A stretch of 64,000 nucleotides of DNA from Protula sp. h YS-2021 (Eukaryota; Annelida; Polychaeta; Sabellida; Serpulidae), in NCBI GenBank assembly GCA_949752745.1, contig OX457026.1, positions 72,109,091 to 72,173,090 on the forward strand. Reading direction: 5' to 3'. The translations under genes and the position numbers were made by a program. The notes beneath the pieces were generated by a model. The model was not told where the DNA came from. It did not search any database and saw only the letters and a list, made by a program, of their open reading frames with translations. How positions within the stretch are numbered: position 1 is the stretch's first letter; every line of letters starts with the position of its first letter. Positions 12,401-24,521 of the stretch are shown piece by piece.

Positions 12401-12960
12401 GATAGCTATTCGTGCTCTGCATTGTGATCGGGTACGTTTGCCTCTACGGGTTCCCACAGAACTGGATTGGTGGTCACGTCCATGGCTGGGATTCCCTTCA
12501 TGCTCACATCTCTACGTCAGGTTTAAACAGATGCGTCGTCGCGCCGATGGAATTTTGTGTACCAAGATCATGGCCTGAACAGCTCATGGTCAGATCATAA
12601 TCGTTCCTTGTACGTCAATATTCTCGAAATAAAAGCGGTTTTGTTAGCGTTTAGACCACTGGCGAGCGTTCTCGCGGTCACATGGTCCAGTTTTTTATTG
12701 ACAATCAAACATTGGTCTCGTGCAAGAAGGTACTAAGTCACTGAAGCTGTGTCATATTACAAAAGAGCTCCCTTGCTGTGTCCACGACGATCGGCTCACC
12801 GTTCAATTGTAGTACGTACATAGTCAATACGGAGCTAGACAAGTTTGCATATTGCATGAACATTGAGTTTTCCACTCTGTGAGATGGCAGTCGGTGATCT
12901 GGGGTGTTAATGGCCAGGGTCCACACTTAATGCTTTTTCCGTCAACTATAGAATCTATCA
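12400..12960 (+). pseudogene. Decayed reverse transcriptase/RNase H fragment, DIRS-like
   Basis: Read across frames, 12430-12760 gives fragments resembling the end of a retroelement RT and its RNase H: a LDWWSRP-like stretch, then VNILEIKAVLLAFRPL, then FFIDNQTLVSCKK. This matches the order of the conserved WW, ELKAVLLAL and DNTT segments in DIRS-type RNase H. Stops and frame changes are frequent, so the copy is dead. The reading is by eye only. It could instead come from another retroelement group with a similar RNase H. Confidence 0.35.
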
Positions 12961-14989
12961 TGCTCTTAATCCGGAGAATGCCAAGCAGTTACTTTTTAGT
13001 ACAATGCCACTACTTTTACTGATGTATCATACACTAGCTTTAATCAAAACATTACTGATAGAATCTATGTTCCTTTGGAAGAAATAACTTTTATTCAACA
13101 AATACTTAAGATAGAATATATTGTCTAGTTCATAATTACAAAGCATGACAGATTATTACCCAAATTTCATCACACCAAAAATTCCTCGATTTACGTATGC
13201 AAATATATCCAAATATACCCAAAATCCTATGGTTGCCTCTGATTCGGATTAATTACCACATGCAACTTTTAAAACATCAGTTGATGAACATCCAGCTTAG
13301 GTTATAATTTTAAAACAATATGGGTACTACTGAAATATGAGGTTTCTGTGACTGCCACTCCGACCCACTGATAATACCCCTCCCTCCATCTAAAGCCGGT
13401 ATGGAATTATGAAAGCTGAAAACAAACACAACGAAATAAATATATTTGAATGCTCTTCCGACATATGTTTGAACATTACGTGTTCAAAATGTGTTGTGCA
13501 AATACCACAGAGCTGCTAGATGAAGATATAGGCCAAATATAAAAACGAAACCGACAAAAAGAAGGAGATATATTTTCAAATACATATTGAAGTTCATAAA
13601 TGACAATTAAACTGACAAGTATCCATACCAAGAATAGATCCGATAAATGTTTAGAATGAATTACATTTTATAAAACCCCTCCATAAAACTGCCCTTGTGC
13701 TATAAATTGCAAGTTACGCCCAAACTAATATCTGAAACCAAAATTCCGTAAGCGTTTTCGATAGACATTTAGTGAACGTGCAGACATTGCACAGAACAAA
13801 ATATAGTAGATCCATGTTTGAAACCATATGTGAAGGTACATTTTTTAATACCCTCAAAATTAAAACTGGGATATAATACAAAATTATTTATATAAATTCT
13901 AGAGAGAAATTTACACGTCAGCCAAGTTTAAAGTGAAATCGAATCAAAACTCGGAAAAATACGATTAAAAATCGATGAGTAAATTTGGCTCTACAATGAA
14001 GCGACAGACATGGGAAGGTATGGGTGAATATCGTACGGCAGGCGCTGATCATGCAAGTCCATTACAAAGAGTTTGCTTGGGTAAGCATCTGTAAAGCACT
14101 TAACAGTCTTTATAAGAAAATCATGCTTCAAATTAGGCTAAATTTGTACTCACCTCCCACACACCAAGTTTTTGCCCCTTTTAAGATATCTATCTTACTC
14201 CAGAAACGCAGCCCTTGTTGTTAAAATCACTTGAAAATATCTACGTCTGTAATCCGTGCCTCACATTTTACTGACATCTACTCAATATTTCTCGCTCCCT
14301 TCTTAACTCAGCACGCGATCTCAGGAATGCGATCTCATGATAGTGCGTCTATAATGTTGATATGCCGAATATAGCCTACATATAGTGTAATATGGTTTTG
14401 CAACTTTGTTCAAATAATATTGAAAAAAGTACTCAGTTGTTGTAAACAAAAGTAAGTAGCTTAGGGTGCAATCTGAGATTTCCCTGAGACACCGATTATG
14501 CTTTTAAACTATTACATATTCGCTACACCATGACAAACTCTTGTCGCTAACTTGTCAGAAACCTGTCACACATTTTTCAAATATTGCATAACTATCACGT
14601 AACATGATCTTAAAGCAACTGAAAACACAAGGACATTCTTTTTGAGATTTTTATGGATATTGTTGGAAGTCTCAAATAATCACGTCCTAAAAATATGTTT
14701 TATGGATAAAGCATAATGTAAGTGCACAGATCATATTCTCTGCATGTACTGCAAAACTTGTTAGAAACTTTTCACAAAATTGTCGGAAACTTGTCACTAG
14801 CTCATGAACCTTACCAATTTGATGTGAAAGGACTGACCTGAAAAATGCCAGGCCTTACGATACATCCTCTCCAAAACTTAATCTTTTAAAGAAACCAAAA
14901 AGAAAAACTACTTCAGAAATCAGTCCATGGACAATACCAAAGCTCACGAATTCTGATGTTGTGGCATATAAGTATAACCCGTAACCCTT
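12961..14989. other. No gene recognised
   Basis: AT-rich, without open frames above about 65 codons and without clear tandem structure. Confidence 0.45.
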
Positions 14990-16760
14990 AATTTTAATAC
15001 ATTAAGACTATGTACCTGGCGTCAGTCAAGATTTTAATCCAAAAATGGTTTATCGCCAATATATCTGCCAATTTTTGGCGAATCAGCAAAAAAGGAACAG
15101 TGACGTGTTTTGGCCCAATTCTTCTCTGAATCGCCAAAAAAGTAATAGCCAGGTGGATACACATACCACCACTTTCCATTAACATTTTAACACGTTTCCA
15201 TTTAAATCCTAAGAGGAGATGCGTTTTCGTGAAAAATGATTTTGGCTAATATTTCCGCCAACTTTTGGCGCATTACGAAAAAACGTAATAACCAGGTGGA
15301 TACCAAAGTCTGCCACCTTTAATCAGAATTTTTGAGAGCTTAAGGCCAAGTGCCTAGAGTCAGTTGCGTTTCGATAATGTAATAATGCTTTTGGCGAAAA
15401 ACCGAAAAGTTATAGATAGACAGGTACTAATTTCCGCTTCCAGTTAAAAATTTTAAGAAGGTAACATTACATTCCTAACGTTAGTAACGATTTTAGTAAG
15501 AATTGGTCTTTCGCCAATATTTCCGCCATTTTTTCAGAATTACACAAAAGAGCATTAACCAAATTTCAACACAGTAGGGCCATTTCACTGATGTGAGTTA
15601 AGATTTTACTAAATATTTTGCTTTATCGACAATTTTTGACCAATCACCAAAACAGTAATGGACAGATACGCAATAATTCTTGCTACTTGTACTTAAAGTT
15701 AAAGGCTTTACGAAAAAACGTTTTGTTGCCAATATTTGGACAACTTTGGACAAATTGGCGAATGGCCAAAAAAGTAATAGCCAGGTGGATCATTTCCATT
15801 TTCATTGAAATCGTAGTAGGATATACGTTTTAACTAATATTTTCGCCAATTTTTGGCGAATTGTCAAAAAAGTAATATCCATGTACGGAGTAATGTGTGT
15901 CACTCTTACATAACATCACTAGGCAATTAGGTTATTTTCGTTAGTTAATTTTTGGCGAATCACAAAGAAGGGAAAGAAAGAAATAATAACAAAATAGGTT
16001 CAAATATCCTTAATTCAAAATTTTAAGATTTTGGCGTTATTAAGATTTTAGTAAGCAACTGGTTTTTCGCCAATATCTCCTCCAGTTTTACCGAATTACG
16101 ACAAACGGTAACAGCAAGCTAAGCACCAATGATGACTACCTTTCTCTAAAATTTGAAGACAGGACATTTCTCTGGTGTGAGTTAAGATTTTACAATTTTT
16201 TTCTGCTTTGGTTAATATTTCCGCCACATTTGGCCAATCAACAAAAACAAGTAAAATCCGGGTGAGTAGTAAGGATCGCTACCTATGCTTAAAAGCTCAA
16301 GACAATGAAGCTCTTTTAATTGGGTTCATTAAGATGTTTTTTTTATTTTTCGACAATTTTTATGCCAACCACCATAAAAGGAATAGCTAGTTGGGTATTG
16401 TTGCCTGCTACCGTTACTTAAAATTTCAAGACAGTACGACTATTTTATTGGAGTTAAGATTTTACTGAATTTTCCAGTTGTCTGTCAGAATTTTTGCCAA
16501 TTTTTGGCCAATCATCAAATATTGGAACAACCAGTTGGATAGTAGGGTTTGCTACCTTTCTTTAAAATTTCCTGGAGTTCGTTGAGATTTTACTTTTTTT
16601 TTAGTTTTCGGCCCAAATTTTCACCAATTTTTGCCAATCACCAAAAATTGTAACACCCAGGTAGATGAAAAGCCTGGTTGCCCTTACTTAAAATTTCGAG
16701 ACAGTAAGACTATTTTTCTGAAGTTATTTAAGATTTTACTGAATTTTTTTTGGTTCCTCC
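14990..16760. repeat. ~160-bp tandem array containing a short palindrome
   Basis: About ten degenerate copies carry the palindromic segment CCAATTTTTGGCGAATC-CCAAAAA, then AGTAATAGCCAGGTGGAT, then TTAAAATTTCAAGACAGTA and GAGTTAAGATTTTACT. The palindrome is the same as the one in the array at 45405-46890 (TTTTTGGCGGATCGCCAAAAA there), although the rest of the unit differs. Short open frames in the array are not genes. Confidence 0.8.
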
Positions 16761-18884
16761 AAAACAAGTACATGCCTAAAATGGCAATTCAAAAGTCTAG
16801 ACCAGAATGCCGTCGAATAATGTGGAATATGGAATCATGATACATTATACGTTTCAAAACTGATCCAAGTACAGTGTTTGGAATTTGATGCTGATGGTAA
16901 AGAGATAAAGGCAGAGTTTGCTCAATGTTCTCATGAATTGGTGTATCGAAGCCAAAGCAATTATTTTTAATAATTCGAAAGAAAAAACATGAACCGTCCT
17001 TAAGCGAGGCAAAAAGTCAATAACTTAAAACAAACTCCAGGTGTCAGCAATTTTTTTTTATTTCTTTAAAAAAGGCATAAACTTTGTGTGTAGAAAGTAT
17101 GCTTTTCAAATACAACATTTTTGAGGATATGTGGGATTCACCTTTTTCAAGGCAACAATGTGTATACAGGACTGGTATTCAAGCCCATCTTACAGATCAA
17201 ATTCATGATAACTATCTGATGTAGTTCTGATACTGATCAACAAGAAATACGAACAGATTTGAACAGATCCTTGCGATATCGCTTTAAAATTTGAGAGAAA
17301 AAAATACTCAAAGATGAGAAATTGGGGAAATAGCTGAAAACTTAGGTTACGCAGTCCACGAAAGTGTTATGAACGGAGTAATATAGAAACGATTTCATCG
17401 AGCTACAAATACTTTAAACAGACGATTTTTGTTTTACGAAAAAAAAAAAACGAAACATATGAAATTTAAAGAAAAAACCTTGTTGTGAGTTTGTTTTATT
17501 TTAATAATGAAATTTTAAACTTTAAATGAATAGAATGCATTTATTACTATTTGTCACTTGATGTCAGTAGTCAGAATTCTTCTAAAAAGCTGAATCATCG
17601 AAACAGCGTGTCCAATAGTCTACTCCACTGGAGACCAAACAAGACTGATTTTAATACTGAGAGACGAATAAAACTTGGCAATGCCAACGATTTGCATGAT
17701 ACAACTAAAATGTCAGAATACAAATAAACACATAAAATGCTGAAATAGTTATAGCGTGGAATTTTATCCACTAAAATTGTTTGGAGATCGTGGGCTCGTA
17801 TTCGATATATTGAGACTCCTCAAGTACATTGATATCACCTTCAATCTCCGAAAGGTATGGAAATGAGCGAACATGGAAGCAAATGTTTTATGGCAAAACT
17901 AAAATGGCACACTTCATGTGTAAATATGTAAATGCATATTAAAGACACATTTCATACAAATCGGTGGAATACGAAAATTAATTAAATTTATATAGCTCTA
18001 GGGGAATTGTTAGACAATGCAGGAGAAATATAAAGTGAATTTAAATTTGTAATCAAGGCGCTATTGACAAGGAAAGAAAACCGAAACTGCATGTTAACAG
18101 CAAAGCCCCATCATGGCGTAACAAAATAGAAAGTTGAACAACAAAATTATCTGCGGCAGTGCCCCAATGACATTTTATTTGGAAAATACTTTCAGTTGAC
18201 AGAAGCAGTTAAATCAAAGAGTATTTTGTCTTTGTTAAATCCAATAACAAAGTCCGAAAACGCTTTACATTTTGATAATTATACTGTGACAGAACTTGAA
18301 AGTAAAGTTTTCAATGGCCTCCTCAGACCTCGCCATATATTGTGACTTAATTGATCTTAACAAAAAACTGTATACTGACCAAATCTCGCAAAATAGTTTT
18401 AATACCACATTATATACGTTTCGCAAAGTTCGGATTTAACCAGCAGCAATAGGTAGTGTATTTGGTTGATTTCGGATGGCCACATAACATTACTACTTTC
18501 AAAATGAAAAAAATTATACTTAGAGATCTAAGCCGTTTTCACACATAAGACATGCATCTAGAGGACCACAGTAGCAAAGTTTGCTCTATTACAACAATAT
18601 ACACGTGTATATCAGACCATATCATATTATCCCACGCTTGCATTCGACTCTCAGTGGAAAATATCCCACACTGCCACAGTAATTAAACCATGGTCTGCAT
18701 TTGAACAAACGCCGTATTTCACGACCAGACCGATGTATAAGATGTAATGTAAATGGATTTAAGGTGCCATTATCTATTTAAAAACAAATATTCAACGACA
18801 CCATTACAATATAGTTAAAAAAACAATTAAACAGCTAAAACATAATTTAAAACGAAGTACACGAAAACTGACTAGCTTAGGTGA
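16761..18884. other. No gene recognised; right end may be LINE 3' UTR
   Basis: AT-rich sequence without credible open frames. The last hundred or so bases before 18885 probably belong to the 3' untranslated tail of the LINE, which runs right to left. I could not identify its terminal repeat or target duplication. Confidence 0.4.
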
Positions 18885-21800
18885 CTAGGTATATTTACAA
18901 ACACTTTGACTAGGAAAACTATAAAAAGCTGTTCTAAAAAGATGGGTCTTCAGTTGTTTTTTGAAATTGACAAATGATGTCTCCTCTCGGATGTGTTTTG
19001 GTAAGTCATTCCATAGGACTGGCGCCGTATGAGAGAAACATCGCTTGCCATATCGTTCCGTGCGGTATCTTGGTATGTTGAGAGTGGGTCCAGCGGACCC
19101 GGATCGTAGTGCGCGCGTCGGTTTGTAAATTGAAAGTAGTTCCTGGATGTATGAAGGAGCCATCTTGTGTGTGGATTTAAAAGCTAGCACTAATATTTTA
19201 AAAATTATCCTTTGCTGAACTGGTAGCCAGTGTAGGGAATATAGGATTGGTGTTACGCTTTCGAATTTTCGTGATTGAACTATTACTCGTGCAGCCATGT
19301 TCTGGATTCGCTGTAGGCGGTTAATTTCATATCTTGGCAATCCGTATAGTAGTGCATTGGCGTAGTCCAACCTGGAGCTTATCAGAGCATGCACTAGTGA
19401 TTCACATGCCTCCACCGTAATAAAACGTCTGATAGCGTAGATATTGCGGAGGTGATATGTACACGTCTTACAAACATTCGAAATATGACTGTGTAGAGAC
19501 ATAGTACGGTCAAAAATTACACCAATATTTCGGGCACTATCCGAGGGATGCACTTCAGAGCCATCAATAACTATTGTTCTGTTTTCGACCTTTTCCATAT
19601 AGTGAGGGGGTGTCATTATCATGACTTCAGTCTTCTCAGCGTTCAGCTTTAACAGATTTAGGGTCATCCAGTTATTAATCTCTGATACACATAGTTCTAT
19701 GCGTCTAATTACTTCGCTGAGATCAGAGCTATCCTGTATGTTGAAAGATACATATAACTGGGTATCGTCAGCATATATCTTGAATCGAAAACCGTGTTTC
19801 CTGATGATGTCTCCTACCGGTAAGGTATAAACCTTATAGTCTTCAGCACCCATTAGGGATCCTTGTGGCCCACCGAAATGTAGAGTTACTGATTCGGATG
19901 TAGCACCCATAACAGAGACCCGCTGCGTTCTGTTATTGTGATAACTACGAAACCAGTCAAGGGCAGAGCCTCTGACCCCAACGCGGTTCCGGAGACGATC
20001 AATTAAAATCTTGTGGTCGATAGTGTCAAACGCGGCGGAGAGGTCTAGTAGAACCAGTACCACACCACGGCGATTGTCGAGATCGTTGAGTATGTCATTT
20101 TGAATGCGTACTAATGCCGTTTCCGTACTATGGTGGGTTCTGTATGCTGACTGACATGGCTCATGAAGACTATTGTGGGACATGTGGTCGTCTAATTGTG
20201 ATATTGCCGCTTTTTCGATGATTTTAGATAAAAAGGGAATATTCGATACTGGCCGGTAGTTTTTAAAGTTGTTCCTGTCCAAGTTTGGTTTCTTCAGGTG
20301 GGGTTTTACAACTGCCTTTTTCAGTGGTTCCGGAAAAGTTCCTGATGATAAGGAGAGGTTGGTTATGTTTAAGATTGTAGGTAGGAGTATGTCTAGGCAT
20401 TTCTTCAAAACAGTTGTTGGTAGTGGGTCCAGGGCACAAGACGCATTGCTAGTTTTACCGATATAATGTTTCAGCTGGTCTATTGTCACATTTTGAAACT
20501 GGCTGAACAAAGTTGATGGCTGTGGTTCTGGTAACGGTGCGTTAAGTACCTCTTTGGACTTTAGGTCATTACGTATCAGTTCTATTTTTTTAACAAAATA
20601 CTGATTGAATTCATTAGCAAGTTCTTCACTTGTTTTATCTTCAGGCAACAACGATTCGCGTGTTTTGCAGAGAAGCTTATTAATAATTTTAAAAAGTTGT
20701 TTTTGGTCACTACCACATTGAATAATTTTGTTGGTATAAAATGTTTGTTTGGCTTTGCCCGTGAGATTAACTACTTTAGCACGAGCCGAATTGAACAGGT
20801 TTCTGTTTGTTTGCGTCTTGCTTTTTCGCCACTGATTTTCAAGTTTTCGGCGCAGTTTTTTGGTCTCATTAATTTCAGGGGTGTACCAAGGAACTTGTGG
20901 TCTAGCAGTTACTCTTGATGTTTTAAGGGGTGCATACTTATCTAGAAGTTCCGCCAAAATTTGGTTATATTGGTTTACCAGATCATCAATGTGGTTGCTT
21001 GGAGCTTTAACTAGGTCTGAATTTAAAATATCTTGTCTTAACGATTCCAATGGTATTGCGTCGATTTTTCGATATTGCACTGTTTTCTGTTCTGGTCTAG
21101 GCTTTTGTATCCTCAGGTAAGCTTTGATGGCATTGTGATCAGAAATAGACTCACAAACTAATGTTTCCGACACTAGATTATCGTCAACACGGGATAGAAT
21201 AAAATCTATGGTATGGTCTCTGTTGTGGGTGGGCTGATTTACATGCTGAGTGAGACCAAAAGAGTTCAGAAGATCAGCAAATTGTTTAGTTTCTGTATCG
21301 CTAATATTGTCCCAGTGGATGTTAAAATCTCCCAAAATTATTAGCTTTTCTGCATGTATGACAAGTGCTTCAAGAAGGTTGGCAAATTCGTGGAGAAACA
21401 ACGTCTTACTAATTCCGTTTTTCGACGACGGTGGTATTCGATAAATCACACAAAAATGTATTTTAGTGCCATTTAAAATAGCCTGGATCCGTTGGTGTTC
21501 AAATGACGTATAGTTCATATCATTTTGTAGTTCAGAACACTTTGAGCTGGTGGTGGATATGGTCGCAATACCACCCCCTCTAGTGTGTTTTCGAGGTTTG
21601 TTCAACGCTTCAAAGCCAGAGGGTGTTGCAGATTTCAGCACTAAAACATCGTCTTCTTTCAGCCATGTTTCAGTGAGAAAGCATATGGATAGTTCGTGTT
21701 CAATTATATAGTCCAGAATAGTATCGCTCTTATTCTTGATTGACTGACAGTTGATAGTGGCTATTGCGAGACATTCATGGTTTTTTATCAAAGTTTGATC

Positions 21801-22196
21801 GGTATTCACTACGGTTAGATTTTTCAAATTCGGGCCATCTTGGCCTCTGTGTTTATAATCCCTCTTGTTTTGGCGAGTTGAAGATCGTTTGCCTCTTGTC
21901 TTAACAATACCTAGGCTATGTATGTTTTCAATGTAGTCTGGTGATAGAGAGTGACCCCCATTCCTACAGTGTTTACCAAGTCTGAATAGGTCACTTTTCG
22001 AGTATTGAATTCCATGAGTGTATATCCTTTGGAACGACAGACCTTGTCCAATGCACATTATGAGTATAAGCTGTTTACCTACTGTCCAGGTCATATCCTT
22101 TAAATTAGTCACTGATTCATCAATACTTGTTATCCATATATGGTATTCATTCAAGTATAGCCAAACACTTTGTGTACCTCTTCGTAAAATTTTCAC
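18885..22196 (-). CDS. CR1/L2-type LINE endonuclease-reverse transcriptase
   Basis: One uninterrupted frame of 1103 codons. It nicks target DNA and primes reverse transcription of its own RNA there. Residues 1-140 are poorly conserved. An APE-type endonuclease lies at about 144-360: INCQS at 148, TETWL with E176, GGGIAT at 207, LGDFN with D290 and SDHNA with D353. Reverse transcriptase spans about 600-880: NYRPVS at 646, HSTETAL, LLDLSAAFDTIDH with D718, PQGS at 777 and YADD at 808-811. The C-terminal region has the usual HWLPVQQRI and the LWNDLP stretch. The YADDTQLY and LSAAFDTIDH forms point to the CR1/L2/Rex1 group. Oddity: right after PQGS the family normally has an LGP-hydrophobic-F run, whereas here it reads LMGAEDYKVY, which may impair the enzyme. 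The start at 22196 is the first Met of the frame; the true 5' end is unknown. Confidence 0.9.
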   Translation of the reverse strand: MKILRRGTQSVWLYLNEYHIWITSIDESVTNLKDMTWTVGKQLILIMCIGQGLSFQRIYTHGIQYSKSDLFRLGKHCRNGGHSLSPDYIENIHSLGIVKTRGKRSSTRQNKRDYKHRGQDGPNLKNLTVVNTDQTLIKNHECLAIATINCQSIKNKSDTILDYIIEHELSICFLTETWLKEDDVLVLKSATPSGFEALNKPRKHTRGGGIATISTTSSKCSELQNDMNYTSFEHQRIQAILNGTKIHFCVIYRIPPSSKNGISKTLFLHEFANLLEALVIHAEKLIILGDFNIHWDNISDTETKQFADLLNSFGLTQHVNQPTHNRDHTIDFILSRVDDNLVSETLVCESISDHNAIKAYLRIQKPRPEQKTVQYRKIDAIPLESLRQDILNSDLVKAPSNHIDDLVNQYNQILAELLDKYAPLKTSRVTARPQVPWYTPEINETKKLRRKLENQWRKSKTQTNRNLFNSARAKVVNLTGKAKQTFYTNKIIQCGSDQKQLFKIINKLLCKTRESLLPEDKTSEELANEFNQYFVKKIELIRNDLKSKEVLNAPLPEPQPSTLFSQFQNVTIDQLKHYIGKTSNASCALDPLPTTVLKKCLDILLPTILNITNLSLSSGTFPEPLKKAVVKPHLKKPNLDRNNFKNYRPVSNIPFLSKIIEKAAISQLDDHMSHNSLHEPCQSAYRTHHSTETALVRIQNDILNDLDNRRGVVLVLLDLSAAFDTIDHKILIDRLRNRVGVRGSALDWFRSYHNNRTQRVSVMGATSESVTLHFGGPQGSLMGAEDYKVYTLPVGDIIRKHGFRFKIYADDTQLYVSFNIQDSSDLSEVIRRIELCVSEINNWMTLNLLKLNAEKTEVMIMTPPHYMEKVENRTIVIDGSEVHPSDSARNIGVIFDRTMSLHSHISNVCKTCTYHLRNIYAIRRFITVEACESLVHALISSRLDYANALLYGLPRYEINRLQRIQNMAARVIVQSRKFESVTPILYSLHWLPVQQRIIFKILVLAFKSTHKMAPSYIQELLSIYKPTRALRSGSAGPTLNIPRYRTERYGKRCFSHTAPVLWNDLPKHIREETSFVNFKKQLKTHLFRTAFYSFPSQSVCKYT

Positions 22197-22200
22197 TTAA

Positions 22201-23420
22201 AAGTCAAAATCTAATTTCACAATTTTATAGGTATCAACATGCAAATTCTATATCCTGAGCAAAACTGCTTTAAAATGATACTACTTGGTTGTACTTTGAA
22301 TTCACGTAAAATTTTAAATAAAGTCTAGGTTATTTTAACGTAGGTATGCATGCAACAAGGCTGCTTTATTGAGGTGTGAAAGTGAGATCTATTCAACAGG
22401 AAACTTTGGAATGCTCATTGTTAATGTATGGATATGATGTATTCAATCAAACAAGACAATGAAGTCGGAAAGGAGGGGGGAGTATTTTGTCCTTTAATGA
22501 TATCTTATGATAGCAGCACTGGCTTCCAAACGGTACACTACGAACCACGCCTTGCAATTAGTTAATTTCACAGATATTTTGTCATAAAAATAGCATCTTT
22601 CAAGAAGAATTGTTCCGTACATGTAAGAACTCATAATCTGATGCGTGATTAGCTCGCGTTTTTCTCTTAAAAGGAACATACTTTTCTCCGTCATTTTAAT
22701 TACATCTACAAAAATTAAAAGTGAAAGCTGCTTTTGCTTTGTAAACAAGACCACATACACATACAAATACTTTTTTATGCATTGGGCTAACTGTATTCAC
22801 AATTATTTATGAAAAAATTCTGGAGTGGCGCTAAAAAGAGTGCAGTCTGTGACAAGCAGAAATGGCAAATGATTTAACGCCCTCGGCGGCAAGGGAAGGG
22901 CATGGTGAGACGGGGAGAGGGTGGACTTACGATCGGGTTTCAGGAGCACCTTAAATTTGCTAAACACATAGAACTTTTATACATTAGAAAATAGTTATGA
23001 CAACAGAGGTTACATTGAGATGGCGCTGGCAGCGGCACAATTTAGAAGTTCCAGTGAAGCGATCCGGGGGACGGACGCGTATCTCCCAGGTTTCGGAGAT
23101 GCTCACCTCCACATTTGCTATTAAGTTTTTTTCACATTATATTTGTCATTTGGGGTTTTCTTTAGCTTTTCTAATGGAAAACTCAATTATAAATTTGTAA
23201 TCATCGGCCAATGGGCCATATTTGTAATTGTGTCCTAACCAACATACTTCAAAAGTAGGCAATAAAACTGGCGCGATTTTGAATATCCCATACTTTATGC
23301 CCTGCTTTTCCCCAGCAAACCAATCATTACCAGTAACACCTTAAATTTCCTGCGAACGTCAGCACGACAATTTTTATTCTTTTTTTTTTTTTTTTGCCGC
23401 ACCTGTTTTTCGACGTCTAC
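22201..23420. other. No gene recognised
   Basis: May include the 5' untranslated part of the LINE on the left. Otherwise AT-rich host sequence into which the LTR element inserted; a run of about 17 T at 23380-23395 is the only simple repeat. Confidence 0.4.
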
Positions 23421-23425
23421 ATAAC
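23421..23425. repeat. Target site duplication ATAAC, left copy
   Basis: Matches ATAAC at 30427-30431 immediately outside the right LTR. Confidence 0.9.
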
Positions 23426-24476
23426 TGTCAGAATATAAAATTTTGCATTTTTGGGTCGATTTGTGTATGTTATTATCAGAATCGTTGTTGTGGGATTAAT
23501 TGTAAAGTTTTGGTGACTTCGTAGTCATACCGCTCATATATGTAACTTTTAAAGGCTTTCGGTATGTTTGAATAACATTTTTTAAATTTTTGTTCAAATT
23601 TGGTGATAAACGTGTGAATTTGGCTTTTTGTGAAGTATTTTGCATCATAGTTCCTTGCTGTGCATTGTACTTTCAATACGCACTGATATTGTAAGGCATT
23701 AATTTTTAAATCTTAAGATTTGTCAAATTATAGAATTTTTTTTAGTAAAAGGGAGCGAAATTTTCTGTCACGTGGTTCTGTGTATCCAATAGAATTGTTG
23801 AGTGTAATTCTCTTCCCGAATGTAAATATTTACCTTTACGACGGGGAGGTGTAAGTACCCAACAACGGCATGAAAACAAACGAAATGTAAACAAAAAAGC
23901 TTTGATGTGATTGGGCAAATAATTTTGGAGGGAAACGTTCCTATTGGCAAACTTTCGGCACTCTCATGAAGGTATATAAGGCAGGCAGCCGCAGGGTTCG
24001 ACGCACTCGGTTTTCACAAATTCTAGACGGCAGAAGGAGACCAGTTTGGATACAAAATTGGGGGGAAAATTAAAATAGCGTTCAAGTAAAAAGCATTTAT
24101 AGGAAGACTATCTGTTGTGTGAAAACTAGATGGTATCGAGTAAATTGAATCAGATACTGGATAGAACCTAGCGAAATTGGCAAAAGAGTGATAAAGTGAA
24201 AATAAATTTAAAGTTGGAATAAATATTAAGAACACTCAGCTGCTAAGAAGGGAATAACTGCATATTGTGGATGTTGCGAATTGTGTCGACAATAAAACAG
24301 AGAGAATGAATATCTGGATATTTATTTGACTTGTACAACCAAGATATTAAAAAAAAAAGAAATAGTACGATAACTTTGAGTAAGACAGAAAGCAGCATTG
24401 AACAAAATAAAATACGATCACTCTGTGATAAAAGTCATTGACACCGTAAACGATAACCCGCTGCTAGACTTTGACA
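23426..24476 (+). repeat. 5' LTR
   Basis: Starts TGTCA and ends TGACA, a 5-bp terminal inversion. A TATA box (TATATAAG) at 23973-23980 marks the U3 promoter, and AATAAA at 24291-24296 is the likely R/U5 polyadenylation signal. An A-run of about eight lies near 24350. Confidence 0.93.
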
Positions 24477-24521
24477 AATTGGGGGCCAAGCCGGGATAGA
24501 TCGTGACAAGGTTACAACATC

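Noticed and set aside
24477..24500. Identification of the tRNA primer from the sequence after the 5' LTR
   Set aside because: A primer-binding site must lie here, but I could not match it to a particular tRNA 3' end with confidence.
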